Shown piece after piece: positions 16,118 to 25,396 of a stretch of 64,000 bases of DNA. Source of the stretch: JB111 sp052093225 (GTDB lineage Bacteria; Actinomycetota; Actinomycetes; Actinomycetales; Actinomycetaceae); the NCBI GenBank assembly GCA_052093225.1, contig JBQDDG010000015.1:1-64000 (forward strand), read 5' to 3'. The stretch's first letter is position 1. Each line of letters begins with the position of its first letter. Under the pieces are notes generated by a model, which was not told the DNA's origin, searched no databases, and saw only the letters and a list, made by a program, of their open reading frames with translations. A program made the position numbers and the translations under genes.

Positions 16118-18718
16118 TCAGGGCATCGCGTCGGCGAGCACCCTGAGCACGGCGACGGCCCCGGCCTTGTCCAGCGGGGAGTTGCCGTTGCCGCACTTCG
16201 GCGACTGGACGCAGCGCGGGCATCCCGACGCGCAGGGGCAGGTCGCCACGGTCTCGAGCGTCGCTGCGACCCACTCGGCGGCGGTGTCGAACCCGCGCCG
16301 CGCGAAGCCCGCCCCGCCGGGGAACCCGTCGTGCACGACGACGGTGGGCCGGCCGGTCTGGTCGTGCACCTCCGTCGACAGGCCGCCGATGTCCCACCGG
16401 TCGCACGTGGCGAGCAGCGGGAGGATGCCGATCGAGGCGTGCTCGGCCGCGTGCAGCGCGCCGCCGAGCCGGCCGGCCTCGACGCCCGTCCGCTCGAGCG
16501 CCTCCGCGCCGAGGGTCCACCAGGTCCCGACGGTGCGGAACGTGCGCGCGTCCATCTCCAGCTGCTCGACCCCGATCTGCCGCTGGTCCGGCACCCGGTA
16601 GCGGATGAAGGAGTCGACCTGGGAGGTGATCTCGACCTCGCCCGTCACCCAGCGGACGTCGCCGTGCTCGGCCACCGTCTCCTCGGACAGGAACCGCACG
16701 CTCGAGCTGCTCCGTGCCCGGGTCCGGTAGGGGAGGTGGGCGCCGTCGGAGACGATCGCGACGTCGTCGACCCGGTCGTCGACGAGCAGCACCCGGCCCT
16801 GGTGGACGTAGACCGCCCCCGGGTGGACGGTGGCGTCGGCGTTGCCCGCGTCGACGGTGCCGAGGACGGCCCCGGTCGCGGCCTCGACGATCTGGACCTG
16901 CCGCTCAGTCGTGCCGCGCAACGAGGTGAGGTCCTGGGCGCGGACGTTGTTGGCGACGTCCCAGTACCAGCCGGTCGGGCGGCGCCGGAGCAGGCCGAGC
17001 GTGCTCACGAGGTGGTCGAGGAGGGCGTGACCGCGCTCGTCGTCGAGGCCGAAGAGCGGGAGGTCGCCGTCCGTCAGCGGCAGCTCCGCGGCCGCCGCGC
17101 ACAGGTGCGGGGCGAGCACGTGGGGGTTCGCGGGGTCGAAGACGGTGGCCTCGACGGGCTCCCCGAGCACGGCCTCCGGGTGGTGGACGAGGAACGCGTC
17201 CAGCGGGTCGGCGGAGGCGACGAGGACCGCCACCCCGTCGGCGCCCGCGCGGCCCGCCCGCCCCGCCTGCTGCCACATCGACGCGCGCGAGCCCGGCCAC
17301 CCGCACAGCAGCACCGCGTCGAGCCCGGAGACGTCGATGCCGAGCTCGAGGGCGTTCGTCGTGGCCATCGCGAGGACCTCGCCGGAGCGCAGCTGCGCCT
17401 CGAGCGCGCGGCGCTCCTCGGGCAGGTAGCCGCCCCGGTAGGCCCGCACCGTGTCCGCGAGCGCCGGGGAGACGAGGGCCAGCTGCCGGCGGGCGGACTC
17501 GGCGAGTGCCTCCGCGCCGCGCCTGGACCGGACGAAGGCCAGCGTGCGCGCCCCGGCCGGCACGAGGTCCGCGACCAGGTCGGCGCACTCGGCAAGCGCC
17601 GACCGCCGCTCGACCTCCTCGGCCGAGCCCTCCTCGTCCGCGCCCGCCCCGACGTCGTCCGCCCCGCCCCGATCGACCTCGACGAGCGCCTCTTCGGCCG
17701 CCACGGCATCGGCCGGGACGGCCCACGGGTCCGCATCGCCGCCGCCGGTGGGGGCGACGTCGATGAGTCCGCCCGCCGTCGGGTCGTGGACCGCAGGGGC
17801 GCCCGCGGACGCGCCGCCCGCGGAGGCGCCGCTGGTGACCGCGCCGGAGGACGCGTGCGCCCCCCAGCGGTCCGCCGGTGCCGGCTGCCACAGCGCGAGG
17901 TAGCGGTGACCGGCGGGCGAGGCGTCGTCGTCGACGACCACCACGTCGGCCGGGTCCGCGCCGATCATCCGCGCCGCCGAGACTCCCGGGTCGGCGCTCG
18001 TGGCGGACAGGCACACGACCGCCGGCTCGGCGCCCAGGTGACGGGCCACCCGCAGGAGGCGGCGCACCACGAGGGCGACGTGCGCGCCGAGCACCCCGCG
18101 GTAGGCGTGCGTCTCGTCGAGGACGATGACGGACAGGCCGCGCAGCACGCGCTCCCACCGGCGCCGCGACGGCAGCACCGAGTAGTGGACGAAGTCCGGG
18201 TTGGTGAGCACGACGTCGGCGTGCTCGCGCGCCCAGTCGCGCTCGGCGTCCGGGGTGTCGCCGTCGCACGTCGCGACACGAACCGACCGCAGGCCCGCCG
18301 AGCCGAGGAGGTTCTCCAGGGCCGTGGCCTGGTCGTGCGCGAGCGCCTTGGTCGGGGCGAGGTAGAGCGCCGTGGGGCGGCGGGTGTGCCGGGCGATCGA
18401 CCCGGCGTCGGGCCCGACCGCGGCGAGCGCCCCCGCCCGGACCGCGGAGAGCACGGGCAGCCAGACCGCCATCGACTTCCCCGACCCGGTGCCGGTCGCC
18501 ACCGCCGTGTGCCGGCCCGCGTGGACGGCCTCGGCGGCGTCGACCTGGTGGCGCCAGGGCTGCGGCACGCCGAGCCGGCGGTACCCCGCCACGAGATCCG
18601 GGTCGGCCCAGGCGGGCCAGTCGGCGGTGCGCGCAGGCCGCGCCGGCAGGTGCTCGAGGTGGACGAGCCGGTCGTCCTCGGCGCCCACCCGGCGCAGGAG
18701 GTCGACGAGGGAGGTCAT
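16118..18718 (-). CDS. DEAD/DEAH-box helicase with DUF1998 Zn-binding domain
   Basis: Superfamily 2 helicase of 866 aa, the actinobacterial 'helicase/secretion neighborhood' helicase (Rv3649-like; relatives include MrfA/YprA, a DNA-repair helicase). Walker A ATGTGSGKS is at 74-82, motif II is DETH (201-204) and LSATSADPG is motif III. The second RecA domain has motif VI-like WQQAGRAGRAG. The C-terminal DUF1998 part ends in a Cys cluster at 827, 829, 833, 836 and 842 (CPCASGCPRC, then KCGNGN), probably metal-binding. A Gly/Ala/Ser then acidic insertion of about 90 residues (282-372) separates the RecA domains. The ATG at 18718 is preceded by CACAAT at -12 to -7. It converges on the Tad operon, as in relatives. 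Confidence 0.9.
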   Translation of the reverse strand: MTSLVDLLRRVGAEDDRLVHLEHLPARPARTADWPAWADPDLVAGYRRLGVPQPWRHQVDAAEAVHAGRHTAVATGTGSGKSMAVWLPVLSAVRAGALAAVGPDAGSIARHTRRPTALYLAPTKALAHDQATALENLLGSAGLRSVRVATCDGDTPDAERDWAREHADVVLTNPDFVHYSVLPSRRRWERVLRGLSVIVLDETHAYRGVLGAHVALVVRRLLRVARHLGAEPAVVCLSATSADPGVSAARMIGADPADVVVVDDDASPAGHRYLALWQPAPADRWGAHASSGAVTSGASAGGASAGAPAVHDPTAGGLIDVAPTGGGDADPWAVPADAVAAEEALVEVDRGGADDVGAGADEEGSAEEVERRSALAECADLVADLVPAGARTLAFVRSRRGAEALAESARRQLALVSPALADTVRAYRGGYLPEERRALEAQLRSGEVLAMATTNALELGIDVSGLDAVLLCGWPGSRASMWQQAGRAGRAGADGVAVLVASADPLDAFLVHHPEAVLGEPVEATVFDPANPHVLAPHLCAAAAELPLTDGDLPLFGLDDERGHALLDHLVSTLGLLRRRPTGWYWDVANNVRAQDLTSLRGTTERQVQIVEAATGAVLGTVDAGNADATVHPGAVYVHQGRVLLVDDRVDDVAIVSDGAHLPYRTRARSSSSVRFLSEETVAEHGDVRWVTGEVEITSQVDSFIRYRVPDQRQIGVEQLEMDARTFRTVGTWWTLGAEALERTGVEAGRLGGALHAAEHASIGILPLLATCDRWDIGGLSTEVHDQTGRPTVVVHDGFPGGAGFARRGFDTAAEWVAATLETVATCPCASGCPRCVQSPKCGNGNSPLDKAGAVAVLRVLADAMP

Positions 18719-18759
18719 CGCGCCATTGTGCGACGCCGGCGGCCGCCCGCGCCGACGCG

Positions 18760-19533
18760 TCAGCCCGTCCGCCGCGCGACGAGCGCCTCGATGCCGTCGA
18801 GCAGGAGCTCGAGGCCGAACGTGAAGTCCGTGTCGACGACCCAGTCCTCGCCGCCGACGAACACGTCCCCCGCGGCGACCTGCGCCACCTCGCTGTACCC
18901 GCGTCTCGCCGCGAGGGTCGCGAGGAGCCGGCCGTAATCCTCGACCTCACCGAGGCCGGCCTCCGCCCGCGACCCGGCGGCGCGGCCCATCGTGACGGTG
19001 AGGGTCGCCTCGTTGAGCGCGTACCCGGTGAGCGTCGTGAGGATGTTGATCTTCTCGCCGCCGTCCAGGGGGGTCTCGCGCAGCGCGAGAAGCGCGCGGT
19101 CGAGCCAGGCGATGCTGCGTGGCCCGGTCGGTGGTGCGCCCCGCGGCACGTCGACCATCCAGGGCCGCGACACGTAGAGGTTGCGGTTCGCCCGGGTCCA
19201 CGAGGCGAGGTAGGCGCGCCACCCGCCGGCGGCGATCTCGGGCGGCTCCCCGGCGACGGCGTCCAGCATCGCCTCGACGAGCTGGTCCTTGCTGTCGACG
19301 TGGCGGTAGAGCGACATCGTGGCGACGCCGAGACGACGGGCGACGGCGGCCATCGAGACCCCCGCCAGGCCCTCCTCGTCGGCCAGGGTGACGGCCGCCC
19401 CGACCACCTGGTCGAACCCGATCCGGGGCTTCGGCCCGCGCCTGGTCGGCTCGGCGAGGTTCCACATCCGGGCGACCGCGGGCGGGAGGCCCTGGACGTC
19501 GTCGGGACCGATGCTGTCCATGACCCTCCTCAC
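18760..19533 (-). CDS. TetR-family repressor, probable regulator of the adjacent ABC exporter
   Basis: A 257-aa TetR regulator with a helix-turn-helix at MAAVARRLGVATMSLYRHVDSKDQL and a long C-terminal domain of the TetR_C type found next to DrrAB-like drug exporters. The start is uncertain. GTG 19533 lies three bases after where a TAGGGT (-10-like, 19543-19548) would start transcription, while ATG 19521 follows an internal AGGAGGG by only two or three bases. The gene is divergent from an ATPase/permease pair with an 81-bp shared promoter region, so autoregulation and control of the exporter are likely. The ligand is unknown. Confidence 0.88.
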   Translation of the reverse strand: MRRVMDSIGPDDVQGLPPAVARMWNLAEPTRRGPKPRIGFDQVVGAAVTLADEEGLAGVSMAAVARRLGVATMSLYRHVDSKDQLVEAMLDAVAGEPPEIAAGGWRAYLASWTRANRNLYVSRPWMVDVPRGAPPTGPRSIAWLDRALLALRETPLDGGEKINILTTLTGYALNEATLTVTMGRAAGSRAEAGLGEVEDYGRLLATLAARRGYSEVAQVAAGDVFVGGEDWVVDTDFTFGLELLLDGIEALVARRTG

Positions 19534-19574
19534 GTCGTCATCACCCTAGACGTCCGGTCGGCCCTCCATTAGCG

Positions 19575-19590
19575 TACAACGCACACTGTA
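19575..19590. promoter_or_regulatory. candidate TetR operator TACA-N8-TGTA
   Basis: TACA (19575-19578) and TGTA (19587-19590) form an imperfect dyad in the short space between the divergent tetR and ABC-ATPase genes. Spacing and position suit a TetR dimer site, but the arms are short. Confidence 0.35.
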
Positions 19591-19614
19591 GTTCATACGC
19601 AGAAAGGAGACGCC

Positions 19615-20532
19615 ATGACCGCACCGGCCATCGAGGTCACCGGCCTCACCCGGTCCTTCGGCGCCACGCGCGTGCTCGAAAGCATCGATCTCACGGTCCC
19701 CGAGGGCGGCCTGCTCGCCCTCCTCGGCCCGAACGGTTCGGGCAAGACCACCACCGTTCGCATCCTCGCCACCCTTCTCCCCCCGGGCGCCGGGACCGTA
19801 CGCGTGGCGGGGTACGACGTCGTCACGCACGGCGGCGAGGTCCGGTCCCGCATCGGGATCACCGCCCAGCAGGCCACCGTCGACCCGCTCCTCACGGGGG
19901 AGGAGAACCTCCTCCTCTTCGGCGGGCTCAGCGGGCTCGGCCGCGCCGGTGCGCGCGCCCGGGCTGACGAGCTGCTCGAGCGGTTCGACCTCACCGGTGC
20001 CGCGCGCCGGACGGCCGCCACCTACTCCGGCGGCATGCGCCGCCGGCTCGACCTCGCGGCCTCGGTGGTCGCCCGGCCGAGCATCCTCTTCCTCGACGAG
20101 CCCACCACCGGCCTCGACCCGCGCAGCCGCGCCGACCTGTGGGACGTCGTGCGCGAGCTCCGCGCCGAGGGCACCACGATCCTGCTGACCACGCAGTACC
20201 TCGAGGAGGCCGACCAGCTCGCGGACCGCATCGCGGTGATCGACGGCGGCCGGATCGTCGCGGACGACACCGCCGCCGCCCTCAAGCAAAGGGTAGGCAC
20301 CGACCGCCTCCGGCTCGTGCTCGACCCCGCCGACCTCGACCCCGCGGCCGCCCTGCTCGGCCCGGACGCCGTGGTCCGCGAGGACACGGTCGAGGTGCCG
20401 CTCGCGGACCCCGACCACCTGCGCCGTGTCCTCGACGCGCTGCACGGCGCCGGCCTCGAGGTCCGCTCGACGGAGCTCGACCGGCCCACCCTCGACGACG
20501 TCTTCCTCACCCTGACCGGAGCCTGCGCATGA
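19615..20532 (+). CDS. ABC transporter ATPase, DrrA family
   Basis: ATP-binding subunit (305 aa) of a daunorubicin-resistance-type ABC exporter. Motifs are Walker A GPNGSGKTT, Q-loop region ITAQQATVD, signature YSGGMRRRLDLAAS, Walker B ILFLDEPTTGLD and the H-loop region replaced by LLTTQYLEEADQ (Gln as in the DrrA subfamily). The C-terminal 80 residues are the usual regulatory extension. AAAGGAGA precedes the ATG. Its stop overlaps the ATG of the permease (ATGA). A drug-like substrate is probable from family membership; the actual substrate is unknown. Confidence 0.92.
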   Translation: MTAPAIEVTGLTRSFGATRVLESIDLTVPEGGLLALLGPNGSGKTTTVRILATLLPPGAGTVRVAGYDVVTHGGEVRSRIGITAQQATVDPLLTGEENLLLFGGLSGLGRAGARARADELLERFDLTGAARRTAATYSGGMRRRLDLAASVVARPSILFLDEPTTGLDPRSRADLWDVVRELRAEGTTILLTTQYLEEADQLADRIAVIDGGRIVADDTAAALKQRVGTDRLRLVLDPADLDPAAALLGPDAVVREDTVEVPLADPDHLRRVLDALHGAGLEVRSTELDRPTLDDVFLTLTGACA

Positions 20533-21347
20533 CCACCACAGCCGCCACAGCCCCCGCAACCACCACCACAGCCACCGCCCGCAGCGCGCCGATCGCCGAC
20601 CTCGCGCTGCTCACCCGGCGATCCCTCACCCGCGAGGTCCGGCAGGTCGACGGCATCATCCTCGGCCTCGTCCTGCCGATCATGATCACGCTCGCCTTCG
20701 TCTACGTGTTCGGCGGCGCGATCGACCTCGGCGACTCACCGATCACCTACGTCGACCACGTCGCCGCGGCGATCGTCGTCCTGGCCGCCGGGTACGGCGC
20801 GGCCAACACCGCCGTCGGGGTCGCGGAGGACATGACGGGCGGGATCGTCGACCGGTTCCGTACCCTCCCGGTGGCCACGTGGACCGTGCCGTCGGCCTAC
20901 GTCGTCGCGTCCGTGGTCCGCAACCTCGCGACGACGGTCGTCGCCGTCCTCACCGCGGTCGTCGTCGGTTTCCGGCCCTCGATGTCCCTCATCGACGTCG
21001 TGGCGGTCCTCGCCCTCGTCACCGGCTACATCGTGGCGATGTCCGCCCTCGGCGTCGTGTGGGGCCTGCTCGTGCGGTCGGCACAGGCCGCCGGTGCGTT
21101 CGCCTTCTTCGCGCTGTTCGTGCCCTACGCCTCCGACGCCTTCGTCCCGGCGGAGACCATGCCCGGGGTCCTCGGGACCTTCGCGGAGCACCAGCCGATA
21201 ACGCCGCTCGTCCAGGCACTGCGCGGCCTGATGCTCGACCTGCCGGTCGGCGACGCCGGCTGGGTCGCCGCCGCATGGCTCGCGGCCGGCGCGGTGCTCG
21301 GGATCGTGGCGTCCGCGATCCTGTTCCGGCGGCGCACCCGCGGCTGA
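20529..21347 (+). CDS. ABC-2 type permease, DrrB family
   Basis: Membrane subunit (272 aa) of the exporter. A Thr/Ala-rich N-terminal tail (residues 2-20) precedes six predicted helices, including LGLVLPIMITLAFVYVFGGAI. The conserved cytoplasmic element EDMTGGIVDRFRTLPV is the ABC-2 signature linking to the ATPase. The C-terminus ends in FRRRTRG, a typical positive-inside tail. It is translationally coupled to the ATPase gene. With the divergent TetR it forms a self-contained regulated efflux module. Confidence 0.92.
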   Translation: MTTTAATAPATTTTATARSAPIADLALLTRRSLTREVRQVDGIILGLVLPIMITLAFVYVFGGAIDLGDSPITYVDHVAAAIVVLAAGYGAANTAVGVAEDMTGGIVDRFRTLPVATWTVPSAYVVASVVRNLATTVVAVLTAVVVGFRPSMSLIDVVAVLALVTGYIVAMSALGVVWGLLVRSAQAAGAFAFFALFVPYASDAFVPAETMPGVLGTFAEHQPITPLVQALRGLMLDLPVGDAGWVAAAWLAAGAVLGIVASAILFRRRTRG

Positions 21348-21517
21348 GCCGGTGGCATCCGCCGGGCGCGCCGCGGTCACCAGGGAGGACGCCCGGCCAC
21401 GCGTCGGTTACGCTCCACCGACAAGTGCTGGCCCCGGGGCCGGTCGCGCTGCTGCGGCCGCCACCCGTGGCCGTCGCCGTCACCGCCCGTCCGGGCGGCC
21501 CTCAACGTGGAGGATCC

Positions 21518-23812
21518 GTGGAGCTGTCGACCTCGTCGCTCGTCATCGCCGTCGCCGTGGGTGTGCTCGCCGTCGGGGCGCTCGCGTTCGCGCTCGTGCT
21601 CCGACAACAGGTGCTCAGGGAGGAGACGGGCACCGCGTCCATGGTGGAGATCGCGCGCGCCGTCCAGGAGGGCGCCTCCGCCTACCTGCGCCGCCAGTTC
21701 CGCACCCTGGGCGTCTTCGTCGTCGTCATCACGGGGCTCCTCCTGTTCCTGCCGGCCGACCTGGACGTGCGGATCGGGCGCTCCGTGGCCTTCCTCGTCG
21801 GCGCGGTGTTCTCGGCGGCGATCGGCTACCTCGGCATGTGGCTGGCCGTCCGGGCCAACGTGCGCGTGGCCGCCGCCGCCACCCGCGCGGGCGGACGCGC
21901 CGACGGCGCGCGCATCGCCTTCCGCACGGGCGGGGTCGTCGGCATGAGCGTCGTCGGGCTCGGCCTGCTCGGTGCCTCGCTGACGATCCTCGTCTTCCGC
22001 GCCGACGCCCCCACCGTCCTCGAGGGCTTCGGGTTCGGCGCCGCGCTGCTCGCGATGTTCATGCGGGTCGGCGGCGGCATCTTCACCAAGGCCGCCGACG
22101 TCGGCGCCGACCTCGTCGGCAAGGTCGAGCAGGGCATCCCCGAGGACGACCCCCGCAACGCCGCCACGATCGCGGACAACGTGGGCGACAACGTGGGCGA
22201 CTGCGCCGGCATGGCCGCCGACCTCTTCGAGTCCTACGCGGTCACGCTCGTCGCCTCCCTCATCCTCGGGCGCGCCGCCCTCGGCGAGCACGGCATGATC
22301 CTCCCGCTGCTCGTCACCGCGGTCGGCGCGGTCGTCGCGGTCCTCGGCGTCCTCACCACCCGGGTCCGCGGGGCGGAGTCCGGCCTCAAGGCCATCTACC
22401 GCGGCTTCTACACCGCCGCGGTCGTCGGCGTCGTCCTCGCCGCGGTGGCCGCGTTCGTCTACCTGCCGAGCACGTTCGCGGACACGGTCGGCACCGCCGG
22501 CGCCGTCACCGACGTCCCGATCGACGACCCCCGCGTCGTCACCTCGCTGGCCGTCCTCATCGGCGTGGCGCTCGCCGGCGTCATCCTCTGGCTCACCGGT
22601 TTCTACACAGGCACCGGGACGAGCCCCACGCAGCGAGTCGCCGCCACCTCCCGGACGGGTGCCGCCACGGTGGTGCTCGCCGGCATCGGCGTCGGCTTCG
22701 AGTCCGCCGTCTACACCGCGGGCGTCATCGCCGCCGCCATCTGCGGCTGCTTCCTGCTGTCCGGCGGCTCGATCTGGCTCGCCCTCTTCCTCGTGGCGCT
22801 CGCCGGCTGCGGCCTGCTCACCACCGTCGGCGTCATCGTCGCGATGGACACCTTCGGCCCGGTCTCCGACAACGCGCAGGGCATCGCCGAGATGTCCGGT
22901 GACGTAGACGAGGCCGGCGCGCAGATCCTCACTGACCTCGACGCCGTCGGCAACACCACCAAGGCCATCACCAAGGGCATCGCCATCGCGACGGCGGTCC
23001 TCGCCGCGACGGCCCTGTTCGGGTCCTACGCCGACGTCGTCAACACCGCCGTCGGCGACCTCGCCGCCGAGGGCCGCGCGCAGGCCGACGGCATCGTCGG
23101 CGCGATGATGAGCTACGAGCTCATCAGCCCGGTCACCCTGGTGGGCGTCATCCTCGGCGCCGCCACGGTGTTCCTCTTCTCCGGTCTGACCATCGACGCG
23201 GTCACCCGGTCCGCCGGCGCGATCGTGCGCGAGGTGCGCCGCCAGTTCCGGGACATGCCCGGCATCATGACGGGCGAGCAGCGCCCCGAGTACGGCAAGG
23301 TCGTCGACATCTGCACCCGCGACTCCCTGCGCGAGCTCGCCACCCCGGGCCTGCTCGCGGCCCTCGCCCCGATCGCCGTCGGTTTCGGCCTCGGCGTCGG
23401 CCCGCTCGCCGGGTTCCTCGCCGGCACGATCGCCACGGGCGTGCTCATGGCCGTCTTCCTCGCCAACTCCGGCGGCTCGTGGGACAACGCGAAGAAGATC
23501 GTCGAGGACGGCCACCACGGCGGCAAGGGCAGCGCCCAGCACGAGGCCGTCGTCATCGGCGACACCGTCGGCGACCCGTTCAAGGACACCGCCGGCCCCG
23601 CGATCAACCCGCTCATCAAGGTGATGAACCTCGTGGCGCTGCTCATCGCCCCGATGGTCGTCCAGTGGTCGGTCCCCGCCGACGCCAACCACACCCTGCG
23701 TGTCGCTCTCGCGGCCGTGGCCGGGCTCGTCGCCATCGGTGCGGTCCTCCTCTCCCGCCGCCGCGCGGTCCGCGAGGAGGCCAGGGAGCTGGCCGCAGCC
23801 GACGTCTCGTAG
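21518..23812 (+). CDS. hppA: membrane H+-translocating pyrophosphatase, K+-independent type
   Basis: Integral membrane proton pump of 764 aa that uses PPi hydrolysis, with about 16 helices. The substrate-binding acidic motifs are present: DVGADLVGKVEQGIPEDDP, DNVGDNVGDCAGMAADLFES and, near the end, the DTVGDPFKDTAGPAINP segment. The subtype site reads GNTTKAITKG. Lys at the A/K position and Thr three residues later mark the K+-independent class. The start is GTG 21518 preceded by TGGAGGAT. A 170-bp space separates it from the exporter. Genes of this family sit at the same place in Streptomyces. Confidence 0.95.
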   Translation: MELSTSSLVIAVAVGVLAVGALAFALVLRQQVLREETGTASMVEIARAVQEGASAYLRRQFRTLGVFVVVITGLLLFLPADLDVRIGRSVAFLVGAVFSAAIGYLGMWLAVRANVRVAAAATRAGGRADGARIAFRTGGVVGMSVVGLGLLGASLTILVFRADAPTVLEGFGFGAALLAMFMRVGGGIFTKAADVGADLVGKVEQGIPEDDPRNAATIADNVGDNVGDCAGMAADLFESYAVTLVASLILGRAALGEHGMILPLLVTAVGAVVAVLGVLTTRVRGAESGLKAIYRGFYTAAVVGVVLAAVAAFVYLPSTFADTVGTAGAVTDVPIDDPRVVTSLAVLIGVALAGVILWLTGFYTGTGTSPTQRVAATSRTGAATVVLAGIGVGFESAVYTAGVIAAAICGCFLLSGGSIWLALFLVALAGCGLLTTVGVIVAMDTFGPVSDNAQGIAEMSGDVDEAGAQILTDLDAVGNTTKAITKGIAIATAVLAATALFGSYADVVNTAVGDLAAEGRAQADGIVGAMMSYELISPVTLVGVILGAATVFLFSGLTIDAVTRSAGAIVREVRRQFRDMPGIMTGEQRPEYGKVVDICTRDSLRELATPGLLAALAPIAVGFGLGVGPLAGFLAGTIATGVLMAVFLANSGGSWDNAKKIVEDGHHGGKGSAQHEAVVIGDTVGDPFKDTAGPAINPLIKVMNLVALLIAPMVVQWSVPADANHTLRVALAAVAGLVAIGAVLLSRRRAVREEARELAAADVS

Positions 23813-23815
23813 CCT
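23810..23815 (+). promoter_or_regulatory. -10 hexamer TAGCCT, probable leaderless promoter
   Basis: TAGCCT begins with the TAG stop codon of hppA and sits at -12 to -7 from the GTG at 23822, with no SD in between. The methyltransferase gene is thus likely to have its own leaderless promoter embedded in the hppA stop. Confidence 0.55.
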
Positions 23816-23821
23816 CGAGGG

Positions 23822-25396
23822 GTGCCCCAGCTCCCCGAGGAATCCCTGGCCGGCGTCTGGCGCCGGGCCGGCTTCACCCCCGACGGCGTCGCGCGGCTGC
23901 TCGGGCCCGTCGCCCAGGCGCTGCTCGCCTCGGGCGACCGGGCGCCGGCGCTCCGGGCGCTGGAGGGGGCCACGGGCCCGGCGGCCGCGTGGACGCGGCT
24001 GTTCGTGCTCGGGCAGGGCGTGGCCGCGGCCGACCTCGTCCCGGCCGGCGCGCCCGTCCAGGAACAGGACCCGCAGGACGGACCCGACCCGGTCGTGGTC
24101 CTCGTCGCCCTCGGCATGGCCGCCTTCGACGGCGAGCGGGTCGAGCCCCTCGTCGGCGTCACACCGGCCGAGCTGGGCGACCGTGCCGGATGGGTGCTCG
24201 CCGACCTCCTCGTCCCCGGGCGCGAGCCGGCGCACGAGCACGTCATCGGCGTCGGCGCCGCCACCCGCACGCTCGACTCGCTCGCCGTCCGGCCGGCGCC
24301 GGGGGAGCGGTTCCTCGACGTCGGTACCGGCAGCGGCTACCTCGCGCTGCGCGCCGCCGCGCTCGGCGCCGAGGTTGTCGCCACCGACGTCAATCCCCGG
24401 GCACTCGCTCTGACCGGCCTCGGGGCGGAGCTGTCCGGGGTGTCGGTCGACGCCCGGCTCGGCTCGCTGCTCGCACCCGCCCACGGCAGGTTCGACACGA
24501 TCGTGTCCAACCCGCCGTTCGTCATCTCCGGCCGGGCGGGGGAGGACGGTGCGACCTACCGCGACGGGGGAGCGGCGGGCGACGGACTCGTGGCCGAGCT
24601 CCTCGCCGGCGTCGGCGACCACCTCGCGCCGGGCGGCACCGCCCAGCTGCTCGCCAACTGGGAGCACGTCGAGGGCGCGGACTGGCGCGACCGCGTGGCG
24701 GGCTGGGTCGACCCGGCGCTCGACCTGTGGGTCGTCCAGCGCGACGCCGTCGACCCCGCCACCTACGTCGACACCTGGCTGCGCGACGGCGGCGCGCACC
24801 CGGCCGCCGGCCGCGACTCCTTCGAACGCGCCGCCGACCGCTGGCTCGGCGACCTCGAGGCCCGCGGCGTCACGGCGATCGGCATGGGGCACGTGACGGT
24901 GCGACGCCGCGGCGAGGAGGACCCCGGCGGCCCGGCGTGGCGACGCCTCGAGGAGGCGACCGGCCCGGTGCGGCAGCGCCTTGGGGAGCACGTCGCCGGG
25001 GTGCTGGACGCCGTCGCCCTGCTCCGACCTGCGCTCGGTGACGACGCCGCCCTGCTGGGGTCCCGGCTCGCCGTCGCCCCCGACGTCACCGAGGTCCGCC
25101 ACCACCGCCCCGGGGCCGCGGAGGCCGAGGTCATCGAGCTGGTCCAGGGCGGCGGCTACGGCCGCACGGTGCGCGCCTCGACGGGGCTGGCCGCCGTCGT
25201 CGGGGCGTGCGACGGCGAGCTGACCCTCGGCACCCTGGTCACCGCCGTCGCGGGACTGCTCGAGGTCGACGCCGACGCACTGACCGCCGAGCTCGTCTGG
25301 TGGCTGCGCGAGCTTCTCGCCACCGGCATGCTCGTGCCCGCCCCGTCGAGCTCGTCAGCAGGAGATCCCATCACCGTCCAGAAGGAGACCCCATGA
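23822..25396 (+). CDS. SAM-dependent methyltransferase (HemK/RlmG-like)
   Basis: A 524-aa protein whose central third is a class I methyltransferase: FLDVGTGSGYLALRAAALGA (SAM site), ATDVNPRAL and the NPPF motif in TIVSNPPFVISGRAG. NPPF points to N-methylation of a protein or nucleobase amide/amine. The N-terminal about 155 residues and the C-terminal 170 residues are helical extensions typical of the actinobacterial group with this gene order. GTG 23822 is the likely start. The stop overlaps the ATG of mycothione reductase, an intimate coupling. The target is unknown. Confidence 0.8.
   Translation: MPQLPEESLAGVWRRAGFTPDGVARLLGPVAQALLASGDRAPALRALEGATGPAAAWTRLFVLGQGVAAADLVPAGAPVQEQDPQDGPDPVVVLVALGMAAFDGERVEPLVGVTPAELGDRAGWVLADLLVPGREPAHEHVIGVGAATRTLDSLAVRPAPGERFLDVGTGSGYLALRAAALGAEVVATDVNPRALALTGLGAELSGVSVDARLGSLLAPAHGRFDTIVSNPPFVISGRAGEDGATYRDGGAAGDGLVAELLAGVGDHLAPGGTAQLLANWEHVEGADWRDRVAGWVDPALDLWVVQRDAVDPATYVDTWLRDGGAHPAAGRDSFERAADRWLGDLEARGVTAIGMGHVTVRRRGEEDPGGPAWRRLEEATGPVRQRLGEHVAGVLDAVALLRPALGDDAALLGSRLAVAPDVTEVRHHRPGAAEAEVIELVQGGGYGRTVRASTGLAAVVGACDGELTLGTLVTAVAGLLEVDADALTAELVWWLRELLATGMLVPAPSSSSAGDPITVQKETP

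Noticed and set aside
16118..18718. DUF1998 helicase as part of a phage-defence system (DISARM-like)
   Set aside because: Defence systems with DUF1998 need further partners such as a DNA methylase and PLD protein. None is present, and the position against the Tad operon matches the conserved housekeeping arrangement.
21377..25105. 1242-codon minus-strand frame opposite hppA and the methyltransferase
   Set aside because: Shadow of two clear plus-strand genes; Asp/Glu/Gly/Arg-rich composition typical of antisense frames in GC-rich DNA.
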